From Telluribacter humicola (GTDB taxonomy: Bacteria; Bacteroidota; Bacteroidia; Cytophagales; Spirosomataceae), in the NCBI RefSeq assembly GCF_017355935.1, contig NZ_JAFIQT010000001.1:1736001-1800000 (forward strand): a stretch of 64,000 nucleotides of DNA. Direction: 5' to 3'. Within the stretch, counting starts at the first letter, position 1; each line of letters starts with the position of its first letter. Of this stretch, positions 45,893 to 54,107 are shown piece by piece. Position numbers and translations under genes: made by a program. Below the pieces are notes generated by a model, which worked only from the letters and a program-made list of their open reading frames with translations, did not search any database and was not told where the DNA came from.

Positions 45893-47360
45893 GGTAGGCA
45901 CAGGTAAGGCTGCTGTAATCGGAGCGGGTATCGCCGGTATAGCCACTTCCATACGTCTGGCGGTACAAGGGTATGAGGTGGAGGTATATGAGGCCAATGG
46001 GTACCCCGGTGGTAAGCTGTCCAGTTTTGAGCTGGGAGGGTACCGCTTTGATGCCGGTCCTTCGCTGTTCACCATGCCGCATCTGGTGGATGAGTTATTT
46101 AAGGTAGCGGGCAAAGATCCTGAGGAGTACTTCCAATACATCCGACTGCCCGAAACCTGCCGGTACTTCTACGAAGATGGCACCCGGTTCACAGCCCACG
46201 CCGAACCCGAAAAGCTGGCTCAGGAGATTGAAACCCATCTGGGTGAGCCAGCAGACCATGTACTGGCACACCTGCGTGATAGTGCCGTTAAATTTGAAGT
46301 GACCGAAAAGCTCTTCCTGCACCGGTCACTGCACAAGGTCAGTACCTACTTTAATCAGGATGCGCTGAAAGGCTACCTCAACCTGCACCGGCTGGATGCC
46401 TTTCGTTCCATGAACAAGGCCAACAGCAGTCGTTTCAAGGACCCACGGGTAGTACAGCTCTTTAACCGTTATGCTACCTACAACGGCTCTGATCCCTACC
46501 AGACGCCCGCTACCATGAATATTATTCCGCACCTGGAGTACAACATCGGAGCCTACTTTCCAAGGGGGGGAATGGTAGCCATTACCAATAGTCTGGTCAA
46601 GCTGGCGAAGGATCTGGGCGTCCGTTTCTATTTTAATGCGCCGGTGCAGGAAGTGGTCACGCAGGAGAAGAAGGTCGTAGGTATACGGATCAACGACGCG
46701 TTGAAACCGTACGATGTGGTAGTAAGCAACATGGATGTGGTCAATACCTTCCGAAAGCTACTGCCTAAGGCCCAGCAGCCGGAGCGGATCCTGCGGCAAC
46801 CCAAGTCCAGTTCGGCCCTGATTTTCTACTGGGGAATCAAAAAGAGCTTTACGGAACTGGGGCTACACAACATCTTCTTCAGTAGCGACTACCCTACGGA
46901 GTTCAACCACCTCTTTCAGCAAAAGACCATTTACCAGGATCCCACGGTCTACATCAACATTACTTCCAAGTACGAACCAAGTGATGCCCCTGCCGGAGGT
47001 GAAAACTGGTTCGTCATGGTAAATGCCCCAGCCAATGACGGTCAGGACTGGGACGCCCTGATAGATCAGACGCGCCAGAATATCATCAAAAAGCTCAGCC
47101 GTCTGCTGGGGCAGGAAATTGGCAGCCTCATCGAATGTGAAGCCATCCTGGATCCGCGCCTGATCGAATCCCGGACGTCCAGCTCACAGGGAGCCTTGTA
47201 CGGCAATAGCTCCAACAACCGCTTTGCGGCATTCTTGCGCCATGCTAATTTCTCTACACAATTTAACAACCTCTACTTCGTAGGCGGAAGTGTACACCCG
47301 GGCGGAGGGATACCTCTTTGTTTGCTTTCGGCTAAGATCGTAGGGGATCTGGTGAAGTAG
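45885..47360 (+). CDS. Phytoene desaturase-family FAD oxidoreductase (carotenoid, CrtI/CrtD-like)
   Basis: 491 residues. The dinucleotide-binding motif is VIGAGIAGIATSIRLAVQGYEVEVYE, followed by NGYPGGKLSSFELGGYRFDAGPSLFTMP, typical of the carotenoid desaturase family. The C-terminus has the second FAD motif NLYFVGGSVHPGGGIPLCLLSAK. In flexirubin- or carotenoid-making Bacteroidota such genes act as CrtI or hydroxycarotenoid 3,4-desaturase (CrtD). Without crtB, crtZ or crtF neighbours the exact step is open. It overlaps pncB by eight bases. Confidence 0.88.
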   Translation: MNKVGTGKAAVIGAGIAGIATSIRLAVQGYEVEVYEANGYPGGKLSSFELGGYRFDAGPSLFTMPHLVDELFKVAGKDPEEYFQYIRLPETCRYFYEDGTRFTAHAEPEKLAQEIETHLGEPADHVLAHLRDSAVKFEVTEKLFLHRSLHKVSTYFNQDALKGYLNLHRLDAFRSMNKANSSRFKDPRVVQLFNRYATYNGSDPYQTPATMNIIPHLEYNIGAYFPRGGMVAITNSLVKLAKDLGVRFYFNAPVQEVVTQEKKVVGIRINDALKPYDVVVSNMDVVNTFRKLLPKAQQPERILRQPKSSSALIFYWGIKKSFTELGLHNIFFSSDYPTEFNHLFQQKTIYQDPTVYINITSKYEPSDAPAGGENWFVMVNAPANDGQDWDALIDQTRQNIIKKLSRLLGQEIGSLIECEAILDPRLIESRTSSSQGALYGNSSNNRFAAFLRHANFSTQFNNLYFVGGSVHPGGGIPLCLLSAKIVGDLVK

Positions 47361-47380
47361 GGAGCCTCTTAGGAGTGAAT

Positions 47381-47421
47381 CATAATGTAAGAGCCATACT
47401 ACCCATGGCTCTTACATTATG
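47381..47421. terminator. Long perfect hairpin between convergent genes
   Basis: 17-bp perfect stem CATAATGTAAGAGCCAT/ATGGCTCTTACATTATG with a 7-base loop. It begins 21 bases after the desaturase stop and ends two bases before the stop of the SBBP-repeat gene. T tracts are poor, so it may work on both strands with Rho or as mRNA-end protection. Confidence 0.75.
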
Positions 47422-47422
47422 T

Positions 47423-48964
47423 CTATCTCTGGACCAGTGCCAGCGAGTAGCCTTCCGCCATATGCAAGTCTCCCAGAAGCTGTACCGAATGAGCGTCTCC
47501 GTTGGATGTCAGAGTTATGGTATGTCCGGCGGTAATAGTCACAGAGTTGAGGCTGGTGGGGACTTTACCGCAGGACCATACGGTTGCATCATTCCAGTTT
47601 CCTGATTTGACAGTGTACATGTGTGTACAGTCAGGGCTCTGTAGCCTGCCCAGAATAGTACTTCCACCGGCGTCGGCCGTCTTGCTGTGGCTGTCAAAGT
47701 TGACAGTACCATTGAACCATCCGTTCACATACACATTCCCTGCTTTATCTACGCCCGGCTTATATCCAATATCAGTGCCACTACCGCCTGCCTGCTTCAC
47801 CCACACCAGTGTACCCTGCGGATCATAGTGGGCTATAAACATATCTTTGTCTCCATTACTTGTCAGTGACTGCTCCCCGAATTGGGTAGTTCCTTGAAAG
47901 TGCCCGGTCACATAGCTATTGCCTGCTTCATCCACGATGATTCCGCGGCCCTCTTCAACATTTGTTCCACCAGATTTTCTGGCCCAGACTGCAGTACCAT
48001 CAGCAGCATATTTCACTATACATGCATCATTCTCTCCGAATAGATATAGTTCACCGAATGTCATGTTGCCATAAATCTCTCCTGTAACAAAGCAGTTTCC
48101 CTGGTTGTCGGTAGCAATGCCGAAACCGGTTCCGTGTCCGTAGCGGGAGTTTTCTACTTTGCGCCAGAGCAGGTTGCCGTCCTTATCGTGTTTGGTTACC
48201 AGTATGCCATGGTGTCCATCTGTATAAGTAGTAACCAGAGAACCAGTAGCGTAGCTATTTCCAGCTTTATCGACAGCTACATCATAAAAGGTATTACGCG
48301 TTGTATAGTAGTCCAAAGTCATGTCACGGAAGGTACGGGACCAGAGTAACTGCCCGCCGGAGGAGTACTTCGCCAGATAGGCATAATCCTTTGGATGTTC
48401 ATTGACAATACTGATACGTCCCGCCAGGTAGCTGCTCCCTTCGGAGTCAACTCCAATACTGAATATCTCATCAGTGCTACTTTGTCCACCCGAGGTAGCC
48501 CATTGGATTTCCCGGTTAGCATTCATCTTCAGAACGAAATAATCAACACTGTTGCTGTTACTTGTAATCGTAGTACTCCCAAAAGCAGCTTCACCCTGGA
48601 AGGTACCAGTGAGGTACATATGACCTGATTCATCAAGAGTAATCCCATACCCCTTTTCCTCACCGGTACCGTTACTTACCTGGTGCGCCCACTGGACTCC
48701 ACCGGAGGCATCGTAACATACAAGCAGGATATCGGATGAAGCTCCCTGACTGCTAAATTGGGATGTACCTACCTGTATTGTTCCGGTAAAGGAGCCCAGC
48801 CAGTAAGTGATTCCATCAGAGTTAGTATAGATATGACGACCCGGAGTAGTTTCTGCCCCTGCTACCTTTTCTGCCCACATCCATTGAGGATTGGACTGAG
48901 CTACTGCCATAGAAGTTGTGAGAGCAAGCGAAACAATAAGACACAGTAGTAGAAGATTTTTCAT
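47423..48964 (-). CDS. Secreted SBBP beta-propeller repeat protein
   Basis: 513 residues with a signal peptide (ending at AVAQS). Eight or more blades follow, with repeated motifs such as GNSYVTGHFQGTTQFG and GNVYVNGWFNGTVNFD, which match SBBP repeats. The last 60 residues (YTVKSGNWNDATVWSCGKVP) form a small beta domain also seen at the C-termini of other Cytophagales surface proteins. There is no catalytic motif. It may be a cell-surface or secreted binding protein, and the lack of a classical type IX sorting domain is noted. Confidence 0.85.
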   Translation of the reverse strand: MKNLLLLCLIVSLALTTSMAVAQSNPQWMWAEKVAGAETTPGRHIYTNSDGITYWLGSFTGTIQVGTSQFSSQGASSDILLVCYDASGGVQWAHQVSNGTGEEKGYGITLDESGHMYLTGTFQGEAAFGSTTITSNSNSVDYFVLKMNANREIQWATSGGQSSTDEIFSIGVDSEGSSYLAGRISIVNEHPKDYAYLAKYSSGGQLLWSRTFRDMTLDYYTTRNTFYDVAVDKAGNSYATGSLVTTYTDGHHGILVTKHDKDGNLLWRKVENSRYGHGTGFGIATDNQGNCFVTGEIYGNMTFGELYLFGENDACIVKYAADGTAVWARKSGGTNVEEGRGIIVDEAGNSYVTGHFQGTTQFGEQSLTSNGDKDMFIAHYDPQGTLVWVKQAGGSGTDIGYKPGVDKAGNVYVNGWFNGTVNFDSHSKTADAGGSTILGRLQSPDCTHMYTVKSGNWNDATVWSCGKVPTSLNSVTITAGHTITLTSNGDAHSVQLLGDLHMAEGYSLALVQR

Positions 48965-49146
48965 TCAGAAGTTCATTATGGTGGATGATAGTATAAGTGT
49001 TATGAAAATACTATAATTTTTTAACTTTATAGTACTATCGGTCACATGTAAAAAGTTTCTGTCAGAGAACACCTTATAGTCTGCTTTCAGCTAAGAGGGG
49101 AGGCGCTCTGGTGAGGGAACGAAAATAGGAGAGAAAGGAAAAAAGA

Positions 49147-49182
49147 AAAGTGCGTAATCTATTTGAATAGACTACACACTTT
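49147..49182 (-). terminator. Terminator of lepB
   Basis: Imperfect stem AAAGTGcGTA...TACaCACTTT with inner CTATT/AATAG. The minus strand continues TTCTTTTTTCC. It lies 20 bases beyond the lepB stop. Confidence 0.7.
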
Positions 49183-49201
49183 CAAAGACTAGTTAATAAG
49201 C

Positions 49202-50371
49202 TTACTCAATCACCCGAAACAGGCGGTCCCAGCGTACTTTGTTCCAAACATGTGCCGGAACGGGATCAACGGACATCCATACAAATACCGCCTTGCCTAC
49301 AATGTGGTCTTCCGGTACAAAGCCCCAGTAGCGGGAGTCATCGGAATTGTGGCGGTTGTCGCCCATCATGAAGTAGTAGTCCTGCCTGAAGGTATAGCTG
49401 GTAATTGGCTGGCCATCAAGTTTGATAGTACTGGCAGTTATTTCCACGGCCTTATTCCCTTCGTAACGCTGAATGATGGGTCCATATAATGCAATAGTCT
49501 GAGCAGTTACCGGAATAGTCATTCCTTTTTGAGGAACCGTTAAGGGGCCAAAGTTATCCCTGTTCCAGCCTGAGGCGGCACCTCCGTAAATACCTTCGGC
49601 AGCTACACCGGGCTGTTCGGTCGTCAGTTCCACCCCCTTCACCCAATCCAGTTCTTTTAGTTGAGCAGCAACATCAGGGGTTGTGTTGACCCAGTATCCC
49701 TGCAGGGTAGTCGAGTTCTTGGCCTCATCGTACGCCTCAATCGGCTGCCAGTTTATGAAAGGACCTTCGGGTGATTCGTAGTCGTTGACTATGTTATATT
49801 TTCTGAAAAAACGATCATCAATTCTCTCCGTCGTTCTGACGAAGTAGGTAGTTTGTGAGCGGGGTGGAACAGAGAATGGGTTACCATTGATAAATACCTG
49901 CTCTTGTTTGATCTCAAGCTTATCACCAGGAATACCTATACACCGCTTGATAACATTAGTCCGTAGGTCAGTAGGGTAGTCGGGTTCACCTGGTTTGGGC
50001 GGCGGGAAGTTAAATACTACCACATCGCCATTTTTTACCTTGGAGAAGCCTGGCAGCCGAAAAGAGGGTAGTTGAATGGCTGAACTGTAGGAGGGAATAT
50101 TCGTCCCCCAGATTTTCTGATGCGTCAGAGGTACCTGTAGTGGGGTTTGGGGCGTGCGGATGCCGTAGTGCAATTTGCTGACAAACAAGTAGTCGCCCAC
50201 CATCAGGCTACCTTCCATGGAAGGCGTAGGAATGGCAAACGCTTCAAACGTCAGGAAGCGGATCAGGGTGGCGGCTATGACTGCGAATAGTATGGAGTCA
50301 GACCATTCGCGCAGCGGAGATTTTTTAGGGCGGGCGGCCGTTTCCTGAGTTTTGGTTTTCTTCTTAAACAT
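49202..50371 (-). CDS. lepB: Signal peptidase I
   Basis: 389 residues. A cytoplasmic basic tail and one membrane helix (about 25-46) precede the catalytic serine Ser51 in [15 protein letters not shown]. The catalytic lysine is Lys142 in [11 protein letters not shown], and the C-terminal [17 protein letters not shown] box is complete. The large insert of about 150 residues between the last two boxes is typical of Bacteroidota leader peptidases. It removes signal peptides from exported proteins at the periplasmic face. Confidence 0.96.
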   Translation of the reverse strand: MFKKKTKTQETAARPKKSPLREWSDSILFAVIAATLIRFLTFEAFAIPTPSMEGSLMVGDYLFVSKLHYGIRTPQTPLQVPLTHQKIWGTNIPSYSSAIQLPSFRLPGFSKVKNGDVVVFNFPPPKPGEPDYPTDLRTNVIKRCIGIPGDKLEIKQEQVFINGNPFSVPPRSQTTYFVRTTERIDDRFFRKYNIVNDYESPEGPFINWQPIEAYDEAKNSTTLQGYWVNTTPDVAAQLKELDWVKGVELTTEQPGVAAEGIYGGAASGWNRDNFGPLTVPQKGMTIPVTAQTIALYGPIIQRYEGNKAVEITASTIKLDGQPITSYTFRQDYYFMMGDNRHNSDDSRYWGFVPEDHIVGKAVFVWMSVDPVPAHVWNKVRWDRLFRVIE

Positions 50372-50572
50372 GGCTTGGTGGTAAGGTTTATTACGGCTGG
50401 AAGAATGGAGTGCATAGATAAAGGGGCTGCTCCATCAATCCTAAGCATTCTTGATGAGGGCGATCTATTCCCCTTTTACCATAAAAAAATTGATGTTATA
50501 CGGTAAACTGCCGTCAAAGAGGCTTTTAAGTAATAGTCGTACTAAACATAGATACTCTATCCCCAAACTCGT

Positions 50573-51094
50573 ATGGAAAGACGCGCTGCGTTGAAAAGCA
50601 TGGCTATGTCAGCCGCTGGTCTGCTGGTACTACCGGCCTGGGCCAATGGCTGGAACAAAACGTCTGTGGAAGTTGGCCAGCCGGTACTTTCGGGACGACA
50701 GCAGGCTGTACTGGCCGAGGTAGTGGATACGCTGATACCGGCCTCGGATACACCGGGAGCCAAGGAGTTGCAGGTGCAGGACTTTATTCAGAAGATGATT
50801 GAAGACTGCTACGAGGAGGACGTCAAAAAGAAGGTTGCTCTGGGATTGGATGCGCTGGATAGTATGGCTCAGCAATCCTACGGTAAGGGCTATGTAGCCT
50901 GTGAACCTGCTCAGCGTCGCGAATTACTGCTCAAAGTACAGGCGCTTGAAGATAAAGAACAGAAGGAGTACTACAACCTGCTTAAGCAACTCACCATCCA
51001 GGGTTACACGACCTCGGAGTACGTTATGGTCAACCACTATAAGTACACCATGATGCCCGGCCACTACTACGGCTGTGTACCTGTAGCGCAATGA
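50573..51094 (+). CDS. Gluconate 2-dehydrogenase subunit 3-like protein
   Basis: 173 residues. The N-terminus MERRAALKSMAMSAAGLLVLP is a Tat-type signal with a twin-arginine motif. The rest matches the small subunit that pairs with GMC dehydrogenases: VLAEVVDTLIPASDTPGAKE early and SEYVMVNHYKYTMMPGHYYGC at the end. In sugar 3-dehydrogenases such as LacABC-type systems this subunit escorts the folded flavoprotein through the Tat pathway. The GMC gene follows at 51257 on the same strand. The stop codon lies within a heptamer array (51090-51131). Confidence 0.9.
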   Translation: MERRAALKSMAMSAAGLLVLPAWANGWNKTSVEVGQPVLSGRQQAVLAEVVDTLIPASDTPGAKELQVQDFIQKMIEDCYEEDVKKKVALGLDALDSMAQQSYGKGYVACEPAQRRELLLKVQALEDKEQKEYYNLLKQLTIQGYTTSEYVMVNHYKYTMMPGHYYGCVPVAQ

Positions 51095-51131
51095 CCAATT
51101 ATTAGTGACCAGTGACCATTGACCAATGTGA
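51090..51131. repeat. Degenerate heptamer array (nnTGACC-type, six units)
   Basis: In steps of seven the sequence reads AATGACC, AATTATT, AGTGACC, AGTGACC, ATTGACC, AATGTGA. It overlaps the stop codon of the subunit 3 gene. Similar dense 7-mers are known from cyanobacteria and some Bacteroidota; the role is unknown. Confidence 0.6.
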
Positions 51132-51211
51132 GGAGGAAAGGAGGAAAGCAGATAAGTAACTAAACTCTGCGTACCTCTGTATCTTAGTCCGTATTACCCT
51201 GCTATAGAAAA

Positions 51212-51253
51212 TTCAAAACTCAAAAATCAGAACTCAGCATTCAGAATTACAAA
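51212..51253. repeat. Second degenerate heptamer array (nTCAnnA-type, six units)
   Basis: In steps of seven: TTCAAAA, CTCAAAA, ATCAGAA, CTCAGCA, TTCAGAA, TTACAAA. It ends three bases before the ATG of the GMC gene, so it forms the immediate 5' leader. Confidence 0.6.
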
Positions 51254-51256
51254 GGC

Positions 51257-52969
51257 ATGTCATATTTCAACATAGATAGTCAGAAGGCCAATACCTACGA
51301 TGCCATAGTCATCGGATCGGGAATCAGTGGGGGCTGGGCGGCCAAGGAACTTTGCGAGAAGGGGCTCAAGACGCTGGTACTCGAGCGGGGGCGCGATGTA
51401 AAGCATGTCACTGATTACCCTACGGCCAATCTGAATCCATGGGAGTTTGGTCATCGTGGTCAGGTACCACTGGAAGTACGCAAGCAGAATCCAGTGAACA
51501 GTCGCAGTGGCCTGTACAGTGAGGCAACCCTGCACTTTGCCATCAAAGACGATGAGCAACCTTTTGTGGAGGACAAACCCTTCCGCTGGACCCGGGGCTA
51601 CCACGTAGGAGGCAAATCGCTGCTGTGGGCCCGTCAGACCCAGCGCTGGAGCCAGTACGACTTTGAGGGGCCGGCCCGCGATGGATTTGCGGTAGAGTGG
51701 CCCATTGGCTATGATGATGTTGCTCCCTGGTATAGCTACGTTGAGAAGTTTGCGGGAATATCAGGAAATAAAGATGGTCTGCCCAACCTGCCCGATGGTG
51801 AGTTTCTGCCGGCCTTTGAGATGAACTGCGTCGAGACGCACCTACAGAGCGTCATCGCCAAGAACTACAAAGACCGTCACCTGATACAGGGGCGCTGCGC
51901 ACATATCACCGATCCTAAGCCTATCCACCATGAGCAGGGGCGTGCTAAGTGCCAGCACCGGGCGCTGTGTGTACGCGGCTGTCCGCTGGGAGGGTACTTC
52001 AGTAGCAATGCGTCTACCTTGCCCTGGGCCCAGAAGACTGGCAACATGACTCTGCGTCCGCACTCGGTGGTTCATTCGATCATCTATGATGAGAAGAAAG
52101 GGAAGGCGACGGGAGTACGGGTGGTAGATGCCAACTCAAATCAGATGATGGAGTTCTACGCCAAGGTTATCTTTGTGAATGGCTCCGCCCTGAACAGCAA
52201 CCTCATCCTGCTCAACTCCATCTCTAATCGCTTCCCCAATGGACTGGGTAACGACAGCGGGGTTCTGGGCAAGTACATTGCCTGGCACAACTACCGCGCC
52301 CGTATATCAGCGGAGTACGATGGCCTGCAGGACAAAACCACCGACGGACGCACCCCCAATCACAGCTACTTCCCCCGCTTCCGCAACGTATATAAGCAGG
52401 AGACTGACTTCCTGCGTGGCTACGCGGCCGGTTTTGGCGGAGGCAGGTCTAGCATACAGGATCGGGATGGCGTGGGCCTGGACCTGAAAGAAAGCCTTCT
52501 GCACCCCCAACTAGGCAACTGGCGGGTAAGTTCGTGGATGATGGGTGAAACCATTCCCAAAGAATCTAACTTTGTACGCCTCGACCCGAACCTGAAGGAC
52601 AAGTACGGTATACCACAACTACGTGTATCGGCTGACTGGGACGACAATGACGAAAAGATGATCAGGGACTACCACGAGCAGTTTACGGAGATGTTTACCC
52701 TGGCAGGCTTTACCAACATCAAGGCAGCAGACTCTCACTCGGCTCCCGGCTCGGATATACATGAGATGGGTGGTGTACGTATGGGCAAAGACCCCCGGAC
52801 ATCCATGCTGAATAAGTGGAACCAGTTGCACGCGGTACCCAACGTGTTCGTTACGGATGGAGCCTGTATGACTTCCACCTCTACCCAGAATCCCTCACTG
52901 ACCTATATGGCACTGACGGCCCGTGCGGCTGACTATGCGGTAAGAGAGATGAAAAAGAAGAACTTATAA
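51257..52969 (+). CDS. GMC family FAD-dependent oxidoreductase
   Basis: 570 residues. The FAD-binding motif is DAIVIGSGISGGWAAKELCEKG near the start, with GGKSLLW as the second flavin motif. The C-terminus has IHEMGGVRMG with the catalytic-type histidine and the final FTDGACMTSTSTQNPSLTYMALTARAA-like block as VFVTDGACMTS. A cysteine-rich patch (AKCQHRALCVRGCPLGGY) is also seen in sugar 3-dehydrogenase-like members. It has no signal of its own and is presumably exported with the Tat-signal-bearing subunit at 50573. I infer oxidation of a sugar hydroxyl, passing electrons to a cytochrome c. Confidence 0.92.
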   Translation: MSYFNIDSQKANTYDAIVIGSGISGGWAAKELCEKGLKTLVLERGRDVKHVTDYPTANLNPWEFGHRGQVPLEVRKQNPVNSRSGLYSEATLHFAIKDDEQPFVEDKPFRWTRGYHVGGKSLLWARQTQRWSQYDFEGPARDGFAVEWPIGYDDVAPWYSYVEKFAGISGNKDGLPNLPDGEFLPAFEMNCVETHLQSVIAKNYKDRHLIQGRCAHITDPKPIHHEQGRAKCQHRALCVRGCPLGGYFSSNASTLPWAQKTGNMTLRPHSVVHSIIYDEKKGKATGVRVVDANSNQMMEFYAKVIFVNGSALNSNLILLNSISNRFPNGLGNDSGVLGKYIAWHNYRARISAEYDGLQDKTTDGRTPNHSYFPRFRNVYKQETDFLRGYAAGFGGGRSSIQDRDGVGLDLKESLLHPQLGNWRVSSWMMGETIPKESNFVRLDPNLKDKYGIPQLRVSADWDDNDEKMIRDYHEQFTEMFTLAGFTNIKAADSHSAPGSDIHEMGGVRMGKDPRTSMLNKWNQLHAVPNVFVTDGACMTSTSTQNPSLTYMALTARAADYAVREMKKKNL

Positions 52970-53006
52970 GAACAGTAACTATTTTAACCTTTTATAAAGT
53001 AAGTAT

Positions 53007-53873
53007 ATGAAAAAAATAACCATGGCGCTGGGTATGGCTCTGCTACTGGCAGGAGGCTTTAACCAGGCGCAGGCTCAGAAATCGAAGAAACCTCTTTATA
53101 CGGCCCCGTTTGCTGCTCAGGCCTATACCTACCGGTTTAGTTGGCCACACGGTGTAGAAGCTACCCTCGATAGCATCAAAGCCCTGGGTATTACCGAGCT
53201 GGAGGCTGGCGCGCCCAAGGGCTATACCGAAGAGCAGTTCAGGAAGCTGGCTAATGAGCGCGGTATAAGCATACCAGGTACCGGAGCCGGATACGAGCAG
53301 ATCGTAAAAGATCCCATGAGTGTGGTCCAGAAGGCCAAAGCTCTGGGAGCTAAGTACGTGATGGTAGCCTGGATTCCTCACGAAAAAAATAACTTCAACA
53401 TTGAGAATGCCAAGAAGGCTGTTGAGGATTTCAACCGCGTAGGTAAGATCCTGAAAGAAAATGGTCTGACCTTTGCGTTCCACAACCACGGTTATGAATT
53501 CAAACCCTATGGCAACGGTACCCTCTATGACTATATCGTAGAGAATACGAATCCTGAGTACGTATCCCTTGAGCTGGATGTGCTGTGGGCGGTACACCCT
53601 GGCGCCGATCCGGTAAAGCTGCTCAATAAGTACGGCAACCGCTACAAACTCATGCACCTCAAGGACCTGAAAAAAGGGGTGAAGGGCGACTTCTCAGGAG
53701 GCACGCCTATTACCAACGATGTAGCACTGGGTACTGGTCAGATTGATATTCCGGCCATCCTGAAAGCGGCCAAGAAAGCGGGTGTAGAGCACTACTTCAT
53801 CGAGGATGAAAGCCCTATCCAGACCCAGCAGGTACCTCAGACCATCGCTTATCTGAAGAGCCTGAAGGAGTAA
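53007..53873 (+). CDS. Secreted sugar phosphate isomerase/epimerase-like TIM barrel
   Basis: 288 residues with a signal peptide ending at QAQAQ, so the enzyme is periplasmic, not cytoplasmic. The TIM barrel has metal-ligand candidates in FHNHGYEF, LELDVLW, LMHLKDL and YFIEDES. Its place 37 bases after the GMC gene suggests it acts on the oxidised sugar. In 3-keto-glycan degradation, members of this superfamily serve as lyases or hydratases. The isomerase name is therefore only a family label. It is followed by a strong terminator. Confidence 0.87.
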   Translation: MKKITMALGMALLLAGGFNQAQAQKSKKPLYTAPFAAQAYTYRFSWPHGVEATLDSIKALGITELEAGAPKGYTEEQFRKLANERGISIPGTGAGYEQIVKDPMSVVQKAKALGAKYVMVAWIPHEKNNFNIENAKKAVEDFNRVGKILKENGLTFAFHNHGYEFKPYGNGTLYDYIVENTNPEYVSLELDVLWAVHPGADPVKLLNKYGNRYKLMHLKDLKKGVKGDFSGGTPITNDVALGTGQIDIPAILKAAKKAGVEHYFIEDESPIQTQQVPQTIAYLKSLKE

Positions 53874-53897
53874 TCAGATACATTACTACCTGGCACG

Positions 53898-53940
53898 AAG
53901 CGGCTACGTACGGGACTTCCGTACGTAGCCGCTTTTTTTA
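53898..53940 (+). terminator. Terminator of the GMC/isomerase operon
   Basis: Perfect 16-bp stem AAGCGGCTACGTACGG/CCGTACGTAGCCGCTT followed by TTTTT. It lies 25 bases after the stop codon. Confidence 0.92.
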
Positions 53941-54033
53941 TTTTAGATCGTTCCGTTACTAAAAGTGGATTTATCAGCTTAAAGATGGAGATGTTATAGT
54001 GCGCATAAAACCAGCATGGTATTTGCTTTAAGA

Positions 54034-54061
54034 TTGGGAGTCTATTAAGAATATAATTTTG
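54034..54061 (+). promoter_or_regulatory. Putative promoter of the hybrid sensor kinase
   Basis: TTG at 54034-54036, a 17-base spacer, and TAATTTTG at 54054-54061. The spacer is shorter than the usual 19-20 bases. The start codon is 47 bases further on. Confidence 0.4.
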
Positions 54062-54107
54062 TTGCGGTTTTTTTTGACTTTTCTTGAAGCCAATCTTACC
54101 TATCTGA

